In this document: positions 1-8,954 of the stretch, one piece after another
How positions within the stretch are numbered: the stretch's first letter is position 1
Layout: every line of letters starts with the position of its first letter
Source of the DNA: an uncultured Veillonella sp.
GTDB lineage: Bacteria > Bacillota > Negativicutes > Veillonellales > Veillonellaceae
Assembly: GCF_937981445.1 (NCBI RefSeq)
Contig: NZ_CALJON010000044.1
Span: 62,001-126,000 of the forward strand
Length of the DNA stretch: 64,000 nt
Direction of reading: 5' to 3'
Translations under genes and position numbers: made by a program
Notes under the pieces: model-generated
The model's input: only the letters and a program-made list of their open reading frames with translations
The model's database searches: none
Told to the model about the DNA's origin: nothing

Positions 1-44
1 TAAAGATGTAATTGGTCAATAATAATTGAAACATAGGTAGTTAG

Positions 45-69
45 AGGAGCGGTTTGGCCGCTCCTTTTT
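45..69 (+). terminator. Rho-independent terminator of the upstream (off-window) operon
   Basis: A perfect 8-bp stem AGGAGCGG/CCGCTCCT with a 5-nt loop is followed by a run of T. It closes whatever operon lies to the left and makes the radical SAM gene at 334 the start of a new transcription unit. Confidence 0.85.
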
Positions 70-130
70 CTGTATAAAAAGGGCTGTATCTAAAATTGAC
101 TTTATCTAGAGCTGAGGGTTGAATCTAGAA

Positions 131-190
131 TTGGTGTAAAAGCAGTTAAATTGGTGTAAAAATAGTTAAATTGGTGTAAAAATAGTTATA
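131..190. repeat. Three 20-bp tandem copies, unit TTGGTGTAAAAATAGTTAAA
   Basis: Units start at 131, 151 and 171, exactly 20 bp apart, and differ at two or three positions. They lie in the 264-bp non-coding stretch between the terminator at 45-69 and the gene at 334. No gene, RNA or clear promoter was recognised in the rest of that stretch. Confidence 0.85.
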
Positions 191-204
191 CATTATGGCC
201 TTGA

Positions 205-244
205 AAGTGTAAGAACATAATAGTAAGTGTAAGAGCATAATAGT
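205..244. repeat. Two 20-bp tandem copies, unit AAGTGTAAGARCATAATAGT
   Basis: Two units at 205-224 and 225-244 differ at one base. This is a second 20-bp-period array within 15 bp of the first but of different sequence. Confidence 0.8.
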
Positions 245-333
245 ATAAGATTATATTTTTATAATATGGTTTAAATTTAATAGTGTTAGACTATTTTAGT
301 GTAAGGCGTAATTAAGTAAATTTAGGAGTCTCT

Positions 334-1479
334 ATGAGTGCGAATCGAGAATTTTATAAAAAGCCCTTAGGGCTCATTCCATTTTATATTCCTCATGCAG
401 GTTGTCCACAGCAATGTATTTTTTGTAACCAACATCGCATTGCTAGCGATGGTGTATTAGCTGTGCAGAGTGATATTCGCAAAACTATAAAAGACTATGT
501 AGGGACGAAGCGACAGGAAAAATACTGGGAGGTTGCTTTCTATGGTGGGAGCTTTACCGCTTTGCCAGTATCACTACAGGAACAGTTGTTAGAACCAGCG
601 TATGAAGCCTTACAATCCGGTGAAATCGACGGTATACGGTGTTCAACGCGACCTGACGCACTAGGGCAAGAGGCTATCGATCGTATTAAAGCCTATGGTA
701 TTGATACGGTTGAAATTGGCGTACAATCCATGGATGATGCTATTTTACTTCGTTCTAAGCGCGGCCATACAGCGGCCGATGTGGTAGATGCAGTAGGGCG
801 ATTGAAAGATAATGGCTTGCGTGTGGGCATTCAGCTTTTGCCCGGTTTGCCTGGCGAGTCTTGGCATACATTAGTAAATACAGCCGTTCAAATTGGTCGA
901 CTAAAACCAGATTTTGGTCGCATTTACCCCGTTCTCGTCATTGAAGATACGGAATTAGCAGAACAAACAAAGGCTGGTTTGTACACGCCCTTGTCAGTTG
1001 AACAAGCCGTGGCGTATAGTGCATTTTTAAAGACGTATCTAGAAGGTAAGGGCATTTATATAATTCGCACAGGATTGCAGAGTACCGAAGAGCTCGATGA
1101 AGGTGTGAGTCTTGTAGGAGGACCTTATGAACCGGCCATGGGCGAAATGGTGATTAATCATCAGTGGCGCTTGCGCATAGAGAACTTAGTGAGGACCTTG
1201 GTAGCGAATGAGGGGCGTATGGAGCATAACGAATCATCTGATTATATTGAATCCAATGAAAATGTGAGTGACTGTGATACTATGACCTGCATAGAAGACC
1301 GGATTATTCGGATTACCTATCCACGGAGCTTGACCTCTAAAGTTAGGGGCTTAAAAAAATCCAATATGAAGTACTTTAAAGAATCGTATCCGCTCCTTCA
1401 GTGGCATTGGGTGGAAGATAATACTGTGCCCGATACTCATGTTATGGTTTTATGGAAACATTTGTCATATGTATTGTGA
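334..1479 (+). CDS. Elp3-like radical SAM protein
   Basis: This 381-residue cytosolic protein has the radical SAM cluster motif as Cys24-x3-Cys28-x2-Cys31 (GCPQQCIFC), followed by an FYGGSFT segment near residue 70 and a TIM-barrel-like body. The family (COG1243, related to the N-terminal part of Elp3) cleaves S-adenosylmethionine with a [4Fe-4S] cluster; the substrate is unknown. It lacks the C-terminal acetyltransferase domain of true Elp3. Start ATG has TAGGAG upstream. In many Firmicutes this gene lies between rnc and smc, and here smc follows. Residues about 290-330 are poorly ordered, Asn/Glu-rich and probably a linker. The family call is sound; the tRNA-related function is inference. 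Confidence 0.85.
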   Translation: MSANREFYKKPLGLIPFYIPHAGCPQQCIFCNQHRIASDGVLAVQSDIRKTIKDYVGTKRQEKYWEVAFYGGSFTALPVSLQEQLLEPAYEALQSGEIDGIRCSTRPDALGQEAIDRIKAYGIDTVEIGVQSMDDAILLRSKRGHTAADVVDAVGRLKDNGLRVGIQLLPGLPGESWHTLVNTAVQIGRLKPDFGRIYPVLVIEDTELAEQTKAGLYTPLSVEQAVAYSAFLKTYLEGKGIYIIRTGLQSTEELDEGVSLVGGPYEPAMGEMVINHQWRLRIENLVRTLVANEGRMEHNESSDYIESNENVSDCDTMTCIEDRIIRITYPRSLTSKVRGLKKSNMKYFKESYPLLQWHWVEDNTVPDTHVMVLWKHLSYVL

Positions 1480-1629
1480 ATCTAAGTGGACATATCATTT
1501 CATACTAATAGTCAGATTATTCCTTATAAAATAGACAAATACCGCTAAAATAGCTTATAATTAAGGGTAAACAAAATTTCGATATTATGATTTTAAATAT
1601 AACTCATTGGATGTATAAAGGTGGTAGGC

Positions 1630-4600
1630 ATGCAGCTTTTAAGATTGGAAATGAAGGGATTTAAATCCTTCGCAGATAAGACAATTGTAAAATTTTCTCC
1701 AGGCATGACTGCTATTGTAGGTCCTAATGGGAGTGGCAAGAGTAATATTACCGATGCCATGCGTTGGGTGTTAGGGGAGTCTAATGTACGCCAGTTGCGT
1801 GGTCAAAAGGCGGAAGACATTATTTTTTCTGGTACGGAAAAACGCCGCCCCTTAAGTTCTGCTGAAGTGACCCTTATTTTTGATAATGCTGATAAGGGCT
1901 TACATCCTGATTTTCCTGAAGTGGCTATTACACGTCGAATTTATCGTAATGGCGATAGTGAGTTCTTCATCAATCGCAAAGCTTGTCGTTTAAAAGATAT
2001 TCATGCCATGTTTGCCGATACTGGTTTAGGCCGTGATTCTATGGCCATCATTGGTCAGAATCGGGTGGATGCTATTTTAAATAGTAAGCCAGAAGAACGG
2101 CGCTTAATTTTTGAAGAGGTAGCCGGGATTGCTCGTTCAAAGATGGATAAGGAAGAAGCTCTTCGTCGTATGGGGCAAACAGAGCGCAATATGGAGCGTT
2201 TAGGCGATTTAATGGCGAATTTAGAAGAGCAATTAGGGCCTTTAGCAGAGAAGGCTGAAAAAACGATATTGCATGGTAAATTAAGTCAACAAAAGCGGCA
2301 ATATGATGGAGCACTAGCTTTTCACGAATATAAGGTGGCCGATCGATTATTTACAAAGCAAGAAAATGATAAGATTACGCTTACCCAAGAAGATGTGGAG
2401 CTTCAAACAGAGCTCACTAAATTAGATGCTAATTACCAACGTCTGAAATTAGATACTGAAAAAGAAGAAGATGTACTTCGTCAATTGGATACTGAATTTA
2501 ATGAATTGCAGCATGAGATTACGTCCTTGCAAGGGGATGCTAAATTAGAAGAAGAGAAATTACGCACATCTCAGCATGCCGTAGAAGATTTGCAACGCCG
2601 TGTTACAGAATTGACCTTATCTCGCACGACTGATGAGCAAAAGAAGTTGATGCATGAAAAACTTGTGTCTGATAGTGAAGGGGATTTAACGGCCCAGGAG
2701 CATAAAGTGGCTCAACTGAAACTTGTTCAAGATAAAGCGCAAGCTGCCGTACAGGCAAAACAGCAAGAACTAGCGGCTTTACAAGCAGCTGAACAATCTC
2801 GCTATAGCCAGCAAATTGACTTAGTGTCGCAGGTGGAGCAGAGTAAACAGGAATTACAGCGTTTAACTTTGCAATTAAACGAAGTGAATCAATTAGTTCT
2901 TGATTTAGAAGGGGAAGCCCACTCCACAGGTGAAGAGTTAGTCAATTTAGAGGCGGCTCATCAGCACACAATGGAAGCGCAACATATTTTGCAAAATAAA
3001 CGAGCTGATCAGCGGGCCTCATTACAGGAACTATTAGATGAACGAAAACAGAAGGAACAAGCCTTGCAAAATCTGCGTCGTCAAGTACAGGCTCTTGAAG
3101 GGCGTCAAGATGTATTAAGTCAATGGGAAGAAGAGCACGAAGGCTATACTGAAGGTACCCGTAATGTTCTAAAATCGAAGGAACCATGGCGCACGGGTGT
3201 TGCTGGTGCCATTGGTGATTTATTTACCGTTGAGCAGCAATTTGTGGTGGCCTTAGACATTGCTTTAGGGGGTGCCATTAACCATGTAGTGGCCCAAACA
3301 GCGCAGATTGCGTCTGAAGGCATTAAATTTTTAAAACGCACTCAAGGCGGGCGGGCTACATTCTTGCCTATTGAGACTGTAAAAGGACAGGTGGTACAGA
3401 CACCGGCCTTAAAGGAAGCAGGTGTATTAGGCCGCGCAGTAGACTGTATTCAGTTTGATTCTGTGTACGAGGGCATTTTCAATTATCTCTTGGGCCGTAT
3501 TCTCATCGTCGATACGATGGAACGGGCCATTGCATTACAAAAACAATATAAACAACAACTGCGCATCGTCACATTGGGGGGCGAACAATTTCAACCAGGC
3601 GGCTCTCTTTCTGGCGGTCATGTGAAGCGTCGCAAAGCGTCTGTTATGGCCCGGAAGGATGAATTACAGCAAATTGAAGCGCAGATTTATACATCTCGCG
3701 GGCAAATGCAGATCTTAGAAAACGAGCTAAACCAGTTAAGCGGGCAAATCAGCGGTTTGGAAGGTGAATTGCAGGCCCAAGAGCGAGAGTATGAGCAGGC
3801 TCATTTAGCGGTTATGAATGCAGAGGCCGCACTGCAATTAGGGAAAGAGCGTCATGGTCGTAAGGAGCGAATTCTGGGTGAAAATCGTCAGAAAATAGAG
3901 GACTTACAGCGTACTATTAGTGGCGTAGAACAGACCTTGCAAGGCCGTGAAGCGGCGCTAGCTAATTTTGATACTACTCTTGATGGCGCAAGTCGCCAAA
4001 GTCAAATACTTGATGAATTAAAACTCAGTCAAGAGGCGCATCAACTAGCCATGACGGAATATAATGAAGCACACCTAGCTTGTGAAAGTTTGCGTCAATT
4101 ACAAGCCCATCGAAAGCAGCAAATTGAAGAATGGACAGAAGCCATTCAAGCGGCTACAAACCGTTTAGTACCATTACAGGAGGAGCTACAACAGGCTAAA
4201 TATATGGCTGAAGAAGCGATTCCAGCTACTTTACAGCAATTGAAAGCACATATAGAAGTAAAAGAAGTTAAGGTTAATGAAGTTGGTACTAAGCGGCAAA
4301 CTCTTTATGATACAACTAAGGAGCAAAAGCTCAGCTTAGACAGTATGAGCCATGAGCGTCATACTATGGAAGGGCGGTTGCGCCATATTCAACAGCGCTT
4401 GGCTCAGATGGAAGGGCAGCTTGCAAAGTATGAAATTAACAGCCAACAGGCCTTAGCGCGTTTAGAAGAGTTGGGTTTTACTAAGGAAGAGGGGCAAGAC
4501 TTGAAGCCAGAAGGAGCGGTAGCCGATTGGCGCGCTCAAGAGGCAGATTTACGTGCGCAAATGGAAGCCTTAGGTCCCATTAATCCTGCAGCAGTTGAAG

Positions 4601-5181
4601 AGTATGAAAAGGCGCAGGATAATCACAAGTTTTATTCCACGCAACGGAATGATTTAGAACAAGCTAAAGCTCAATTGGAAACTGTTATTGGTGAAATTGA
4701 TGCAGCCATGTCTGAAAAATTAGGTGATGTGTTAGTAAAAGTAGGCGAACGCTTTCAAACTGTATTTGCCCAATTATTTGGGGGCGGTACAGCACAAATT
4801 GTGCTCACTGATGAAGAGGACATTTTACATAGCGGTATCGATTTTTATATTCAACCACCAGGAAAGAAACGTCAGCAATTGAGCTTGCTTTCCGGTGGGG
4901 AACGGGCCTTAACCGTTATTGCCCTATTATTCTCATTTTTAGATTTTAGGCCAGCCCCATTTTGTGTACTCGATGAAGTGGATGCGGCTTTGGATGAGGC
5001 CAATGTAGAACGGTTTGGTCGCTATTTACAGCGCTTGGGATCGGATACGCAGTTTATTGTAGTGTCTCATCGTAAGCGTACTATGGAGGCGGCACAAGTG
5101 CTCCAAGGTGTTACTATGGTGGAACGAGGGGTATCTCGCTTATTGACGGTAGCCTTTGAAGATGTGAAGGAGGATATGTAA
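1630..5181 (+). CDS. smc: Chromosome segregation ATPase SMC
   Basis: SMC dimers load at parS/ParB sites with ScpAB and compact and separate sister chromosomes. The 1183-residue protein has a Walker A GPNGSGKS at residues 31-38, long coiled coils at roughly 165-500 and 670-1030, and a hinge at roughly 520-660. A C-terminal head carries LSGGERAL near 1087 and Walker B with D-loop near 1115 (CVLDEVDAALDEAN). A GTG at 1621 is in frame, but AAAGGTGG at 1617-1624 is correctly spaced (5 nt) for ATG at 1630, which also gives the usual family N-terminus. The stop codon overlaps the ftsY start by one base, so the two are translationally coupled. Length is normal for the family. Confidence 0.97.
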   Translation: MQLLRLEMKGFKSFADKTIVKFSPGMTAIVGPNGSGKSNITDAMRWVLGESNVRQLRGQKAEDIIFSGTEKRRPLSSAEVTLIFDNADKGLHPDFPEVAITRRIYRNGDSEFFINRKACRLKDIHAMFADTGLGRDSMAIIGQNRVDAILNSKPEERRLIFEEVAGIARSKMDKEEALRRMGQTERNMERLGDLMANLEEQLGPLAEKAEKTILHGKLSQQKRQYDGALAFHEYKVADRLFTKQENDKITLTQEDVELQTELTKLDANYQRLKLDTEKEEDVLRQLDTEFNELQHEITSLQGDAKLEEEKLRTSQHAVEDLQRRVTELTLSRTTDEQKKLMHEKLVSDSEGDLTAQEHKVAQLKLVQDKAQAAVQAKQQELAALQAAEQSRYSQQIDLVSQVEQSKQELQRLTLQLNEVNQLVLDLEGEAHSTGEELVNLEAAHQHTMEAQHILQNKRADQRASLQELLDERKQKEQALQNLRRQVQALEGRQDVLSQWEEEHEGYTEGTRNVLKSKEPWRTGVAGAIGDLFTVEQQFVVALDIALGGAINHVVAQTAQIASEGIKFLKRTQGGRATFLPIETVKGQVVQTPALKEAGVLGRAVDCIQFDSVYEGIFNYLLGRILIVDTMERAIALQKQYKQQLRIVTLGGEQFQPGGSLSGGHVKRRKASVMARKDELQQIEAQIYTSRGQMQILENELNQLSGQISGLEGELQAQEREYEQAHLAVMNAEAALQLGKERHGRKERILGENRQKIEDLQRTISGVEQTLQGREAALANFDTTLDGASRQSQILDELKLSQEAHQLAMTEYNEAHLACESLRQLQAHRKQQIEEWTEAIQAATNRLVPLQEELQQAKYMAEEAIPATLQQLKAHIEVKEVKVNEVGTKRQTLYDTTKEQKLSLDSMSHERHTMEGRLRHIQQRLAQMEGQLAKYEINSQQALARLEELGFTKEEGQDLKPEGAVADWRAQEADLRAQMEALGPINPAAVEEYEKAQDNHKFYSTQRNDLEQAKAQLETVIGEIDAAMSEKLGDVLVKVGERFQTVFAQLFGGGTAQIVLTDEEDILHSGIDFYIQPPGKKRQQLSLLSGGERALTVIALLFSFLDFRPAPFCVLDEVDAALDEANVERFGRYLQRLGSDTQFIVVSHRKRTMEAAQVLQGVTMVERGVSRLLTVAFEDVKEDM

Positions 5182-6092
5182 TGGGATTATTTAATGCATT
5201 TAGCAATGCTTTAAAAGATACAAAGAAAAAATTTACTAAAACGATTGAACATGTAATTATTGGGTATGCAGAGATTGATGAAGACTTTCTTGATGATTTA
5301 GAAGTTGCCATGATTACTGGTGATTTAGGTGTTAAAACGACAGAGTACTTAATGAAGGAAATTCGCCGTGGTGTAACTAGTGGGGAAATTAAAAATACTG
5401 GCGATGTTATGCCGACCATTGAAGCCTGTATTAAACAGCTCCTAGGTGATCAAGAGGAAGAATTAGTTCTTCATTCCCCTGAAGTTATTTTAGTCGTAGG
5501 GGTTAATGGTGTAGGTAAAACAACGACCATTGCTAAATTGGCTAATTATTATAAACAACAAGGTAAATCAGTTATTTTAGCGGCGGCTGACACATTTAGA
5601 GCTGCTGCATCGGAACAGTTAACTATCTGGGCCGAACGAGTAGGCGTGCCTATCGTTAAGCATCAGGAGGGGGCTGACCCAGCGGCTGTTGTATTTGATG
5701 CACTAGCTTCCGCTAAGGCGCGTCATGCAGACATTGTTATTGTTGATACGGCAGGCCGTTTACATACTAAGACTAATTTAATGGAAGAATTGAAGAAAAT
5801 TGGCCGTGTAGCAGACCGTCAAGTGCCTGGAGCACCGCATCAAACCTTGTTAATCTTAGATGGTACAACAGGTCAAAATGCAGTGAGCCAAGCCAAATTG
5901 TTCGGTCAAGCCGTGCCTATTACGGGGATTGTAGTAACTAAATTAGATGGAACTGCCAAAGGTGGCGTAGTAATTTCTGTAAAAGAAGAACTAGGGGTTC
6001 CCGTTCGTTGGATTGGCATTGGCGAAAAAATGGATGATTTGAAACCATTTAATGCCACTGACTTTGCCAATGCTTTGTTTGAAAAGGAATGA
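5181..6092 (+). CDS. ftsY: Signal recognition particle receptor FtsY
   Basis: This SRP-receptor GTPase docks ribosome-SRP complexes at the inner membrane and hands them to SecYEG. The 303-residue NG domain shows G1 GVNGVGKTT near 107, DTFRAAASEQL, G3 DTAGR near 188 and TKLDG near 253. The long acidic A domain of enterobacterial FtsY is absent, as is common in Firmicutes; the N-terminus is a short lysine-rich helix. Its ATG overlaps the smc stop codon (TAATG) and its own stop overlaps the next ORF (ATGA). The smc-ftsY order is conserved in Firmicutes. Confidence 0.97.
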   Translation: MGLFNAFSNALKDTKKKFTKTIEHVIIGYAEIDEDFLDDLEVAMITGDLGVKTTEYLMKEIRRGVTSGEIKNTGDVMPTIEACIKQLLGDQEEELVLHSPEVILVVGVNGVGKTTTIAKLANYYKQQGKSVILAAADTFRAAASEQLTIWAERVGVPIVKHQEGADPAAVVFDALASAKARHADIVIVDTAGRLHTKTNLMEELKKIGRVADRQVPGAPHQTLLILDGTTGQNAVSQAKLFGQAVPITGIVVTKLDGTAKGGVVISVKEELGVPVRWIGIGEKMDDLKPFNATDFANALFEKE

Positions 6093-6523
6093 TTCGAGTG
6101 AAAGATATATTGACGAGAGAGACTTTAGTAGCTTATGCACGATTAGAAAATCAAAAGAATGATTATGGTGCATCTACTGAAGCAATAGAATTATTGGGTG
6201 ATTTAGCAGAATATATTGGTACAGAAATGTATCGTCCTGTAACGAGATTAGTACTAGCTAATTGGAAAGACTTAGATGAGCGCATTAAACATTTTACGCC
6301 AGAGCAGTGGGAACTGCCTATGGAGATTGCCCTTCAAATCGGTATTAATCAAAAGGCTGTAGCCTTACTTATTGAGGTCTTAGAAGGTCCTGATACGGCA
6401 GCTCAGCGCGATGAAATTCGCCGTGAGCTCAATGAAAAAGAGCGCCAACAATTACAGGAACATATTGAACGGGTTCGTGCTGAAGAAGCCGCCGCGGCAG
6501 CAGCTAGCGCAGCACATAAGTAA
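6089..6523 (+). CDS. Hypothetical protein downstream of ftsY
   Basis: I do not recognise the family. It encodes 144 mostly alpha-helical, charged residues, with a Glu/Arg-rich helix at about 110-132 running into an Ala-rich tail. No signal peptide, membrane segment or Cys cluster is visible. ATG at 6089 overlaps the ftsY stop, but AAAAGGA abuts it directly; the in-frame GTG at 6098 has a 9-nt spacer from the same Shine-Dalgarno and may be the real start. Overlap with ftsY argues for co-expression. In monoderm Firmicutes this place is often taken by ylxM, but I see no clear YlxM similarity. Confidence 0.75.
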   Translation: MIRVKDILTRETLVAYARLENQKNDYGASTEAIELLGDLAEYIGTEMYRPVTRLVLANWKDLDERIKHFTPEQWELPMEIALQIGINQKAVALLIEVLEGPDTAAQRDEIRRELNEKERQQLQEHIERVRAEEAAAAAASAAHK

Positions 6524-6556
6524 TAGTATGTACTATTTATAAAGAAGAGGATATAT

Positions 6557-8788
6557 ATGGCACATCCATCCATACATCGCAATTACGAAGGCAGTGGCAC
6601 ACCTTTTAAAGTAGAAGCTCCCTTTAAACCTATGGGAGATCAGCCAGGGGCCATTAATTCCCTAGTAAAAGGGGTGGAGCAAGGCGATTGGGCTCAAGTT
6701 TTATTAGGAGCCACTGGTACGGGGAAAACCTATACGATGGCGAAGCTTATTGAAGGAGTCCAAAAACCGACTTTAGTTATTGCTCATAATAAAACACTAG
6801 CAGCGCAGCTTTGTAGCGAGTTTAAAAGTTTTTTTCCTAACAATGCAGTAGAATACTTTGTGTCCTACTATGATTTTTATCAGCCAGAAGCATATATTGC
6901 ATCTACTGATACTTATATTGAAAAAGATGCGTCAATTAATGACGAAATAGATAAATTGCGCCATAGTGCGACCATGAGCTTATTTGAACGGCGCGATGTA
7001 ATTATTGTGGCCTCTGTAAGCTGTATTTATGGTCTCGGTGACCCAGAAGACTATAGTGATTTAGTAGTGAGTCTTCGTTTGGGGCAGGAGAAAAGTCGCG
7101 ATGAAATTTTAAAGAAATTGGTGGACATTCAATATACGCGTAATGATATTAATTTTACTCGTGGCACATTCCGTGTTCATGGCGATGTTATTGAAGTCTT
7201 TCCAGCCGCCTATAGTGAGCGTGTAGTACGAATTGAACTATTTGGGGATGAAATTGATCGCCTCTCAGAGATTGATGTTCTCACCGGTGAAATTATTGCA
7301 GAGCGCAAGCATGTGGCGATTTACCCAGCTTCACACTATGTAACTACGCAGGATAAATTGCGCGTTGCTATTGAGCGCATTGAAGCGGAATTAGATGAAC
7401 AATTGGCGTATTTAAAGAGTCGGGACCGCTTGTTAGAAGCGCAGCGCTTAGAACAACGGACCCGCTATGATATTGAAATGATGCAGGAAATGGGGTATTG
7501 CTCAGGCATTGAAAATTATTCCCGCCTTTTATCTAATCGTAAACCTGGGGAAGCACCTTACACATTAATGGATTATTTTCCAGAGGATTTTTTGATTTTA
7601 GTTGATGAATCGCATGTAACCATTCCTCAAGTGCGTGCTATGTACAATGGTGACCGAGCACGTAAAGAGAACTTAATTGAATATGGTTTCCGTTTACCAT
7701 CAGCCTTAGATAATCGTCCATTAAAATTTGAAGAATTCCAAGAACGAATTAATCAGATAGTGTATGTATCGGCCACGCCAGGCCCTTATGAAATGGAAGT
7801 ACAAACGAATATAGCAGAGCAAATCATTCGTCCTACAGGCTTATTGGATCCAGTCATAGAAATCCGACCAATTAAAGGGCAAATGGATGATTTACTAGGT
7901 GAAATCAAGGAGCGCGCTAAAAAGAATGAACGTGTCCTCGTTACTACCTTGACTAAGAAGATGGCAGAGGATTTAACGGAGTTCCTAAAAGAAGTGGGCG
8001 TTCGGGTTCGCTATTTACATTCTGATATTGCCACCATTGAGCGGGCCGATATTATACGAGACTTACGGGCTGGCGTTTTCGATGTGCTCGTGGGGATTAA
8101 CTTACTCCGCGAAGGCCTTGATATGCCAGAAGTATCCTTAGTGGCTATTTTAGATGCGGATAAAGAAGGATTCTTGCGCAGTGATACGTCTTTAATACAA
8201 ACAATAGGGCGTGCAGCACGTAATGAAAATGGGCGTGTTATTATGTATGCAGATCGCATAACAGGCTCTATGGAGCGCGCTATTAGTGAAACAGAGCGAC
8301 GCCGTGAAGTGCAAGAAGCTTATAATAAAGAGCATAATATTACACCAAAATCAATTAAGAAAGAAGTAAAAGAATTAATTGAATTAACTAAACTGGAAGA
8401 AGATGCGTCTCAAGTGGCGGAAACGATTACTTCCTATGGCAGCCCTAAGAAAACGAAAGGTAGTGCCAAAACAAGTGAGACGGCTAAAGGTGCTCATGCT
8501 AAAGATAAGACGAAAGCTAAAGGTAAGGCTAACACGGGTACAGCTAGCAGTGCTAGGGGTAAAGGCATGGCTTCAGGGGCTAGTGAAGATGCGAACACAG
8601 CACATATAACAGAAGTAACAGTTGAAGATATATTTAATAAAATTGAAGACACTACGCGTTTAATGAAAGCGGCTGCTAAGCAATTAGAGTTTGAAAAAGC
8701 TGCTCAATATCGTGATGAGTTGGGGTTGTTGCGCCAGCAATTATCAGATTTGCAAGATGCTCATGAACGGAAAGGGCGCAAACGTTAA
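6557..8788 (+). CDS. uvrB: Excinuclease ABC subunit B
   Basis: UvrB is the helicase-like damage-verification subunit of nucleotide excision repair; it receives DNA from UvrA and recruits UvrC. The sequence shows Walker A GATGTGKT at about 51-58, the damage-probing beta-hairpin region (YYDFYQPEAYIASTDTYIEK), a DESH Walker B, motif VI QTIGRAARN and a C-terminal UVR domain at about 700-735. At 743 residues it is some 70-80 longer than usual: residues ~625-685 are a Lys/Ala/Ser/Gly-rich low-complexity linker between helicase core and UVR domain. It starts the uvrB-uvrA-uvrC cluster. Confidence 0.97.
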   Translation: MAHPSIHRNYEGSGTPFKVEAPFKPMGDQPGAINSLVKGVEQGDWAQVLLGATGTGKTYTMAKLIEGVQKPTLVIAHNKTLAAQLCSEFKSFFPNNAVEYFVSYYDFYQPEAYIASTDTYIEKDASINDEIDKLRHSATMSLFERRDVIIVASVSCIYGLGDPEDYSDLVVSLRLGQEKSRDEILKKLVDIQYTRNDINFTRGTFRVHGDVIEVFPAAYSERVVRIELFGDEIDRLSEIDVLTGEIIAERKHVAIYPASHYVTTQDKLRVAIERIEAELDEQLAYLKSRDRLLEAQRLEQRTRYDIEMMQEMGYCSGIENYSRLLSNRKPGEAPYTLMDYFPEDFLILVDESHVTIPQVRAMYNGDRARKENLIEYGFRLPSALDNRPLKFEEFQERINQIVYVSATPGPYEMEVQTNIAEQIIRPTGLLDPVIEIRPIKGQMDDLLGEIKERAKKNERVLVTTLTKKMAEDLTEFLKEVGVRVRYLHSDIATIERADIIRDLRAGVFDVLVGINLLREGLDMPEVSLVAILDADKEGFLRSDTSLIQTIGRAARNENGRVIMYADRITGSMERAISETERRREVQEAYNKEHNITPKSIKKEVKELIELTKLEEDASQVAETITSYGSPKKTKGSAKTSETAKGAHAKDKTKAKGKANTGTASSARGKGMASGASEDANTAHITEVTVEDIFNKIEDTTRLMKAAAKQLEFEKAAQYRDELGLLRQQLSDLQDAHERKGRKR

Positions 8789-8809
8789 TTGTAAGTCTGA
8801 GCAGTGAGG

Positions 8810-8837
8810 ATTAAGTAGTAAGTATTAAGTAGTAAGT
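8810..8837. repeat. 14-bp tandem duplication downstream of uvrB
   Basis: ATTAAGTAGTAAGT occurs at 8810-8823 and again at 8824-8837, followed by degenerate AGTAA/GTGGTAAA copies. It lies 22 bp after the uvrB stop, in the 166-bp gap before uvrA. Confidence 0.8.
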
Positions 8838-8954
8838 AGTAAATTGCTAAGTGGTAAACGGCAAGTGCTTGATAGTGCATGCTAGCCCATGTACTAGATT
8901 ATCAATCTTACTATGCGTAGTGTTATGTATATAATTCTTTACCGGGAGGTCATG

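Noticed and set aside
8403..8609. 68-codon ORF inside uvrB
   Set aside because: It is an alternate-frame reading of the Lys-rich insertion; no ribosome site.
8913..8954. Upstream ATGs at 8913 and 8952 for uvrA
   Set aside because: No ribosome site before 8913, and GGAGG is too close to 8952; GTG 8955 gives the usual UvrA N-terminus.
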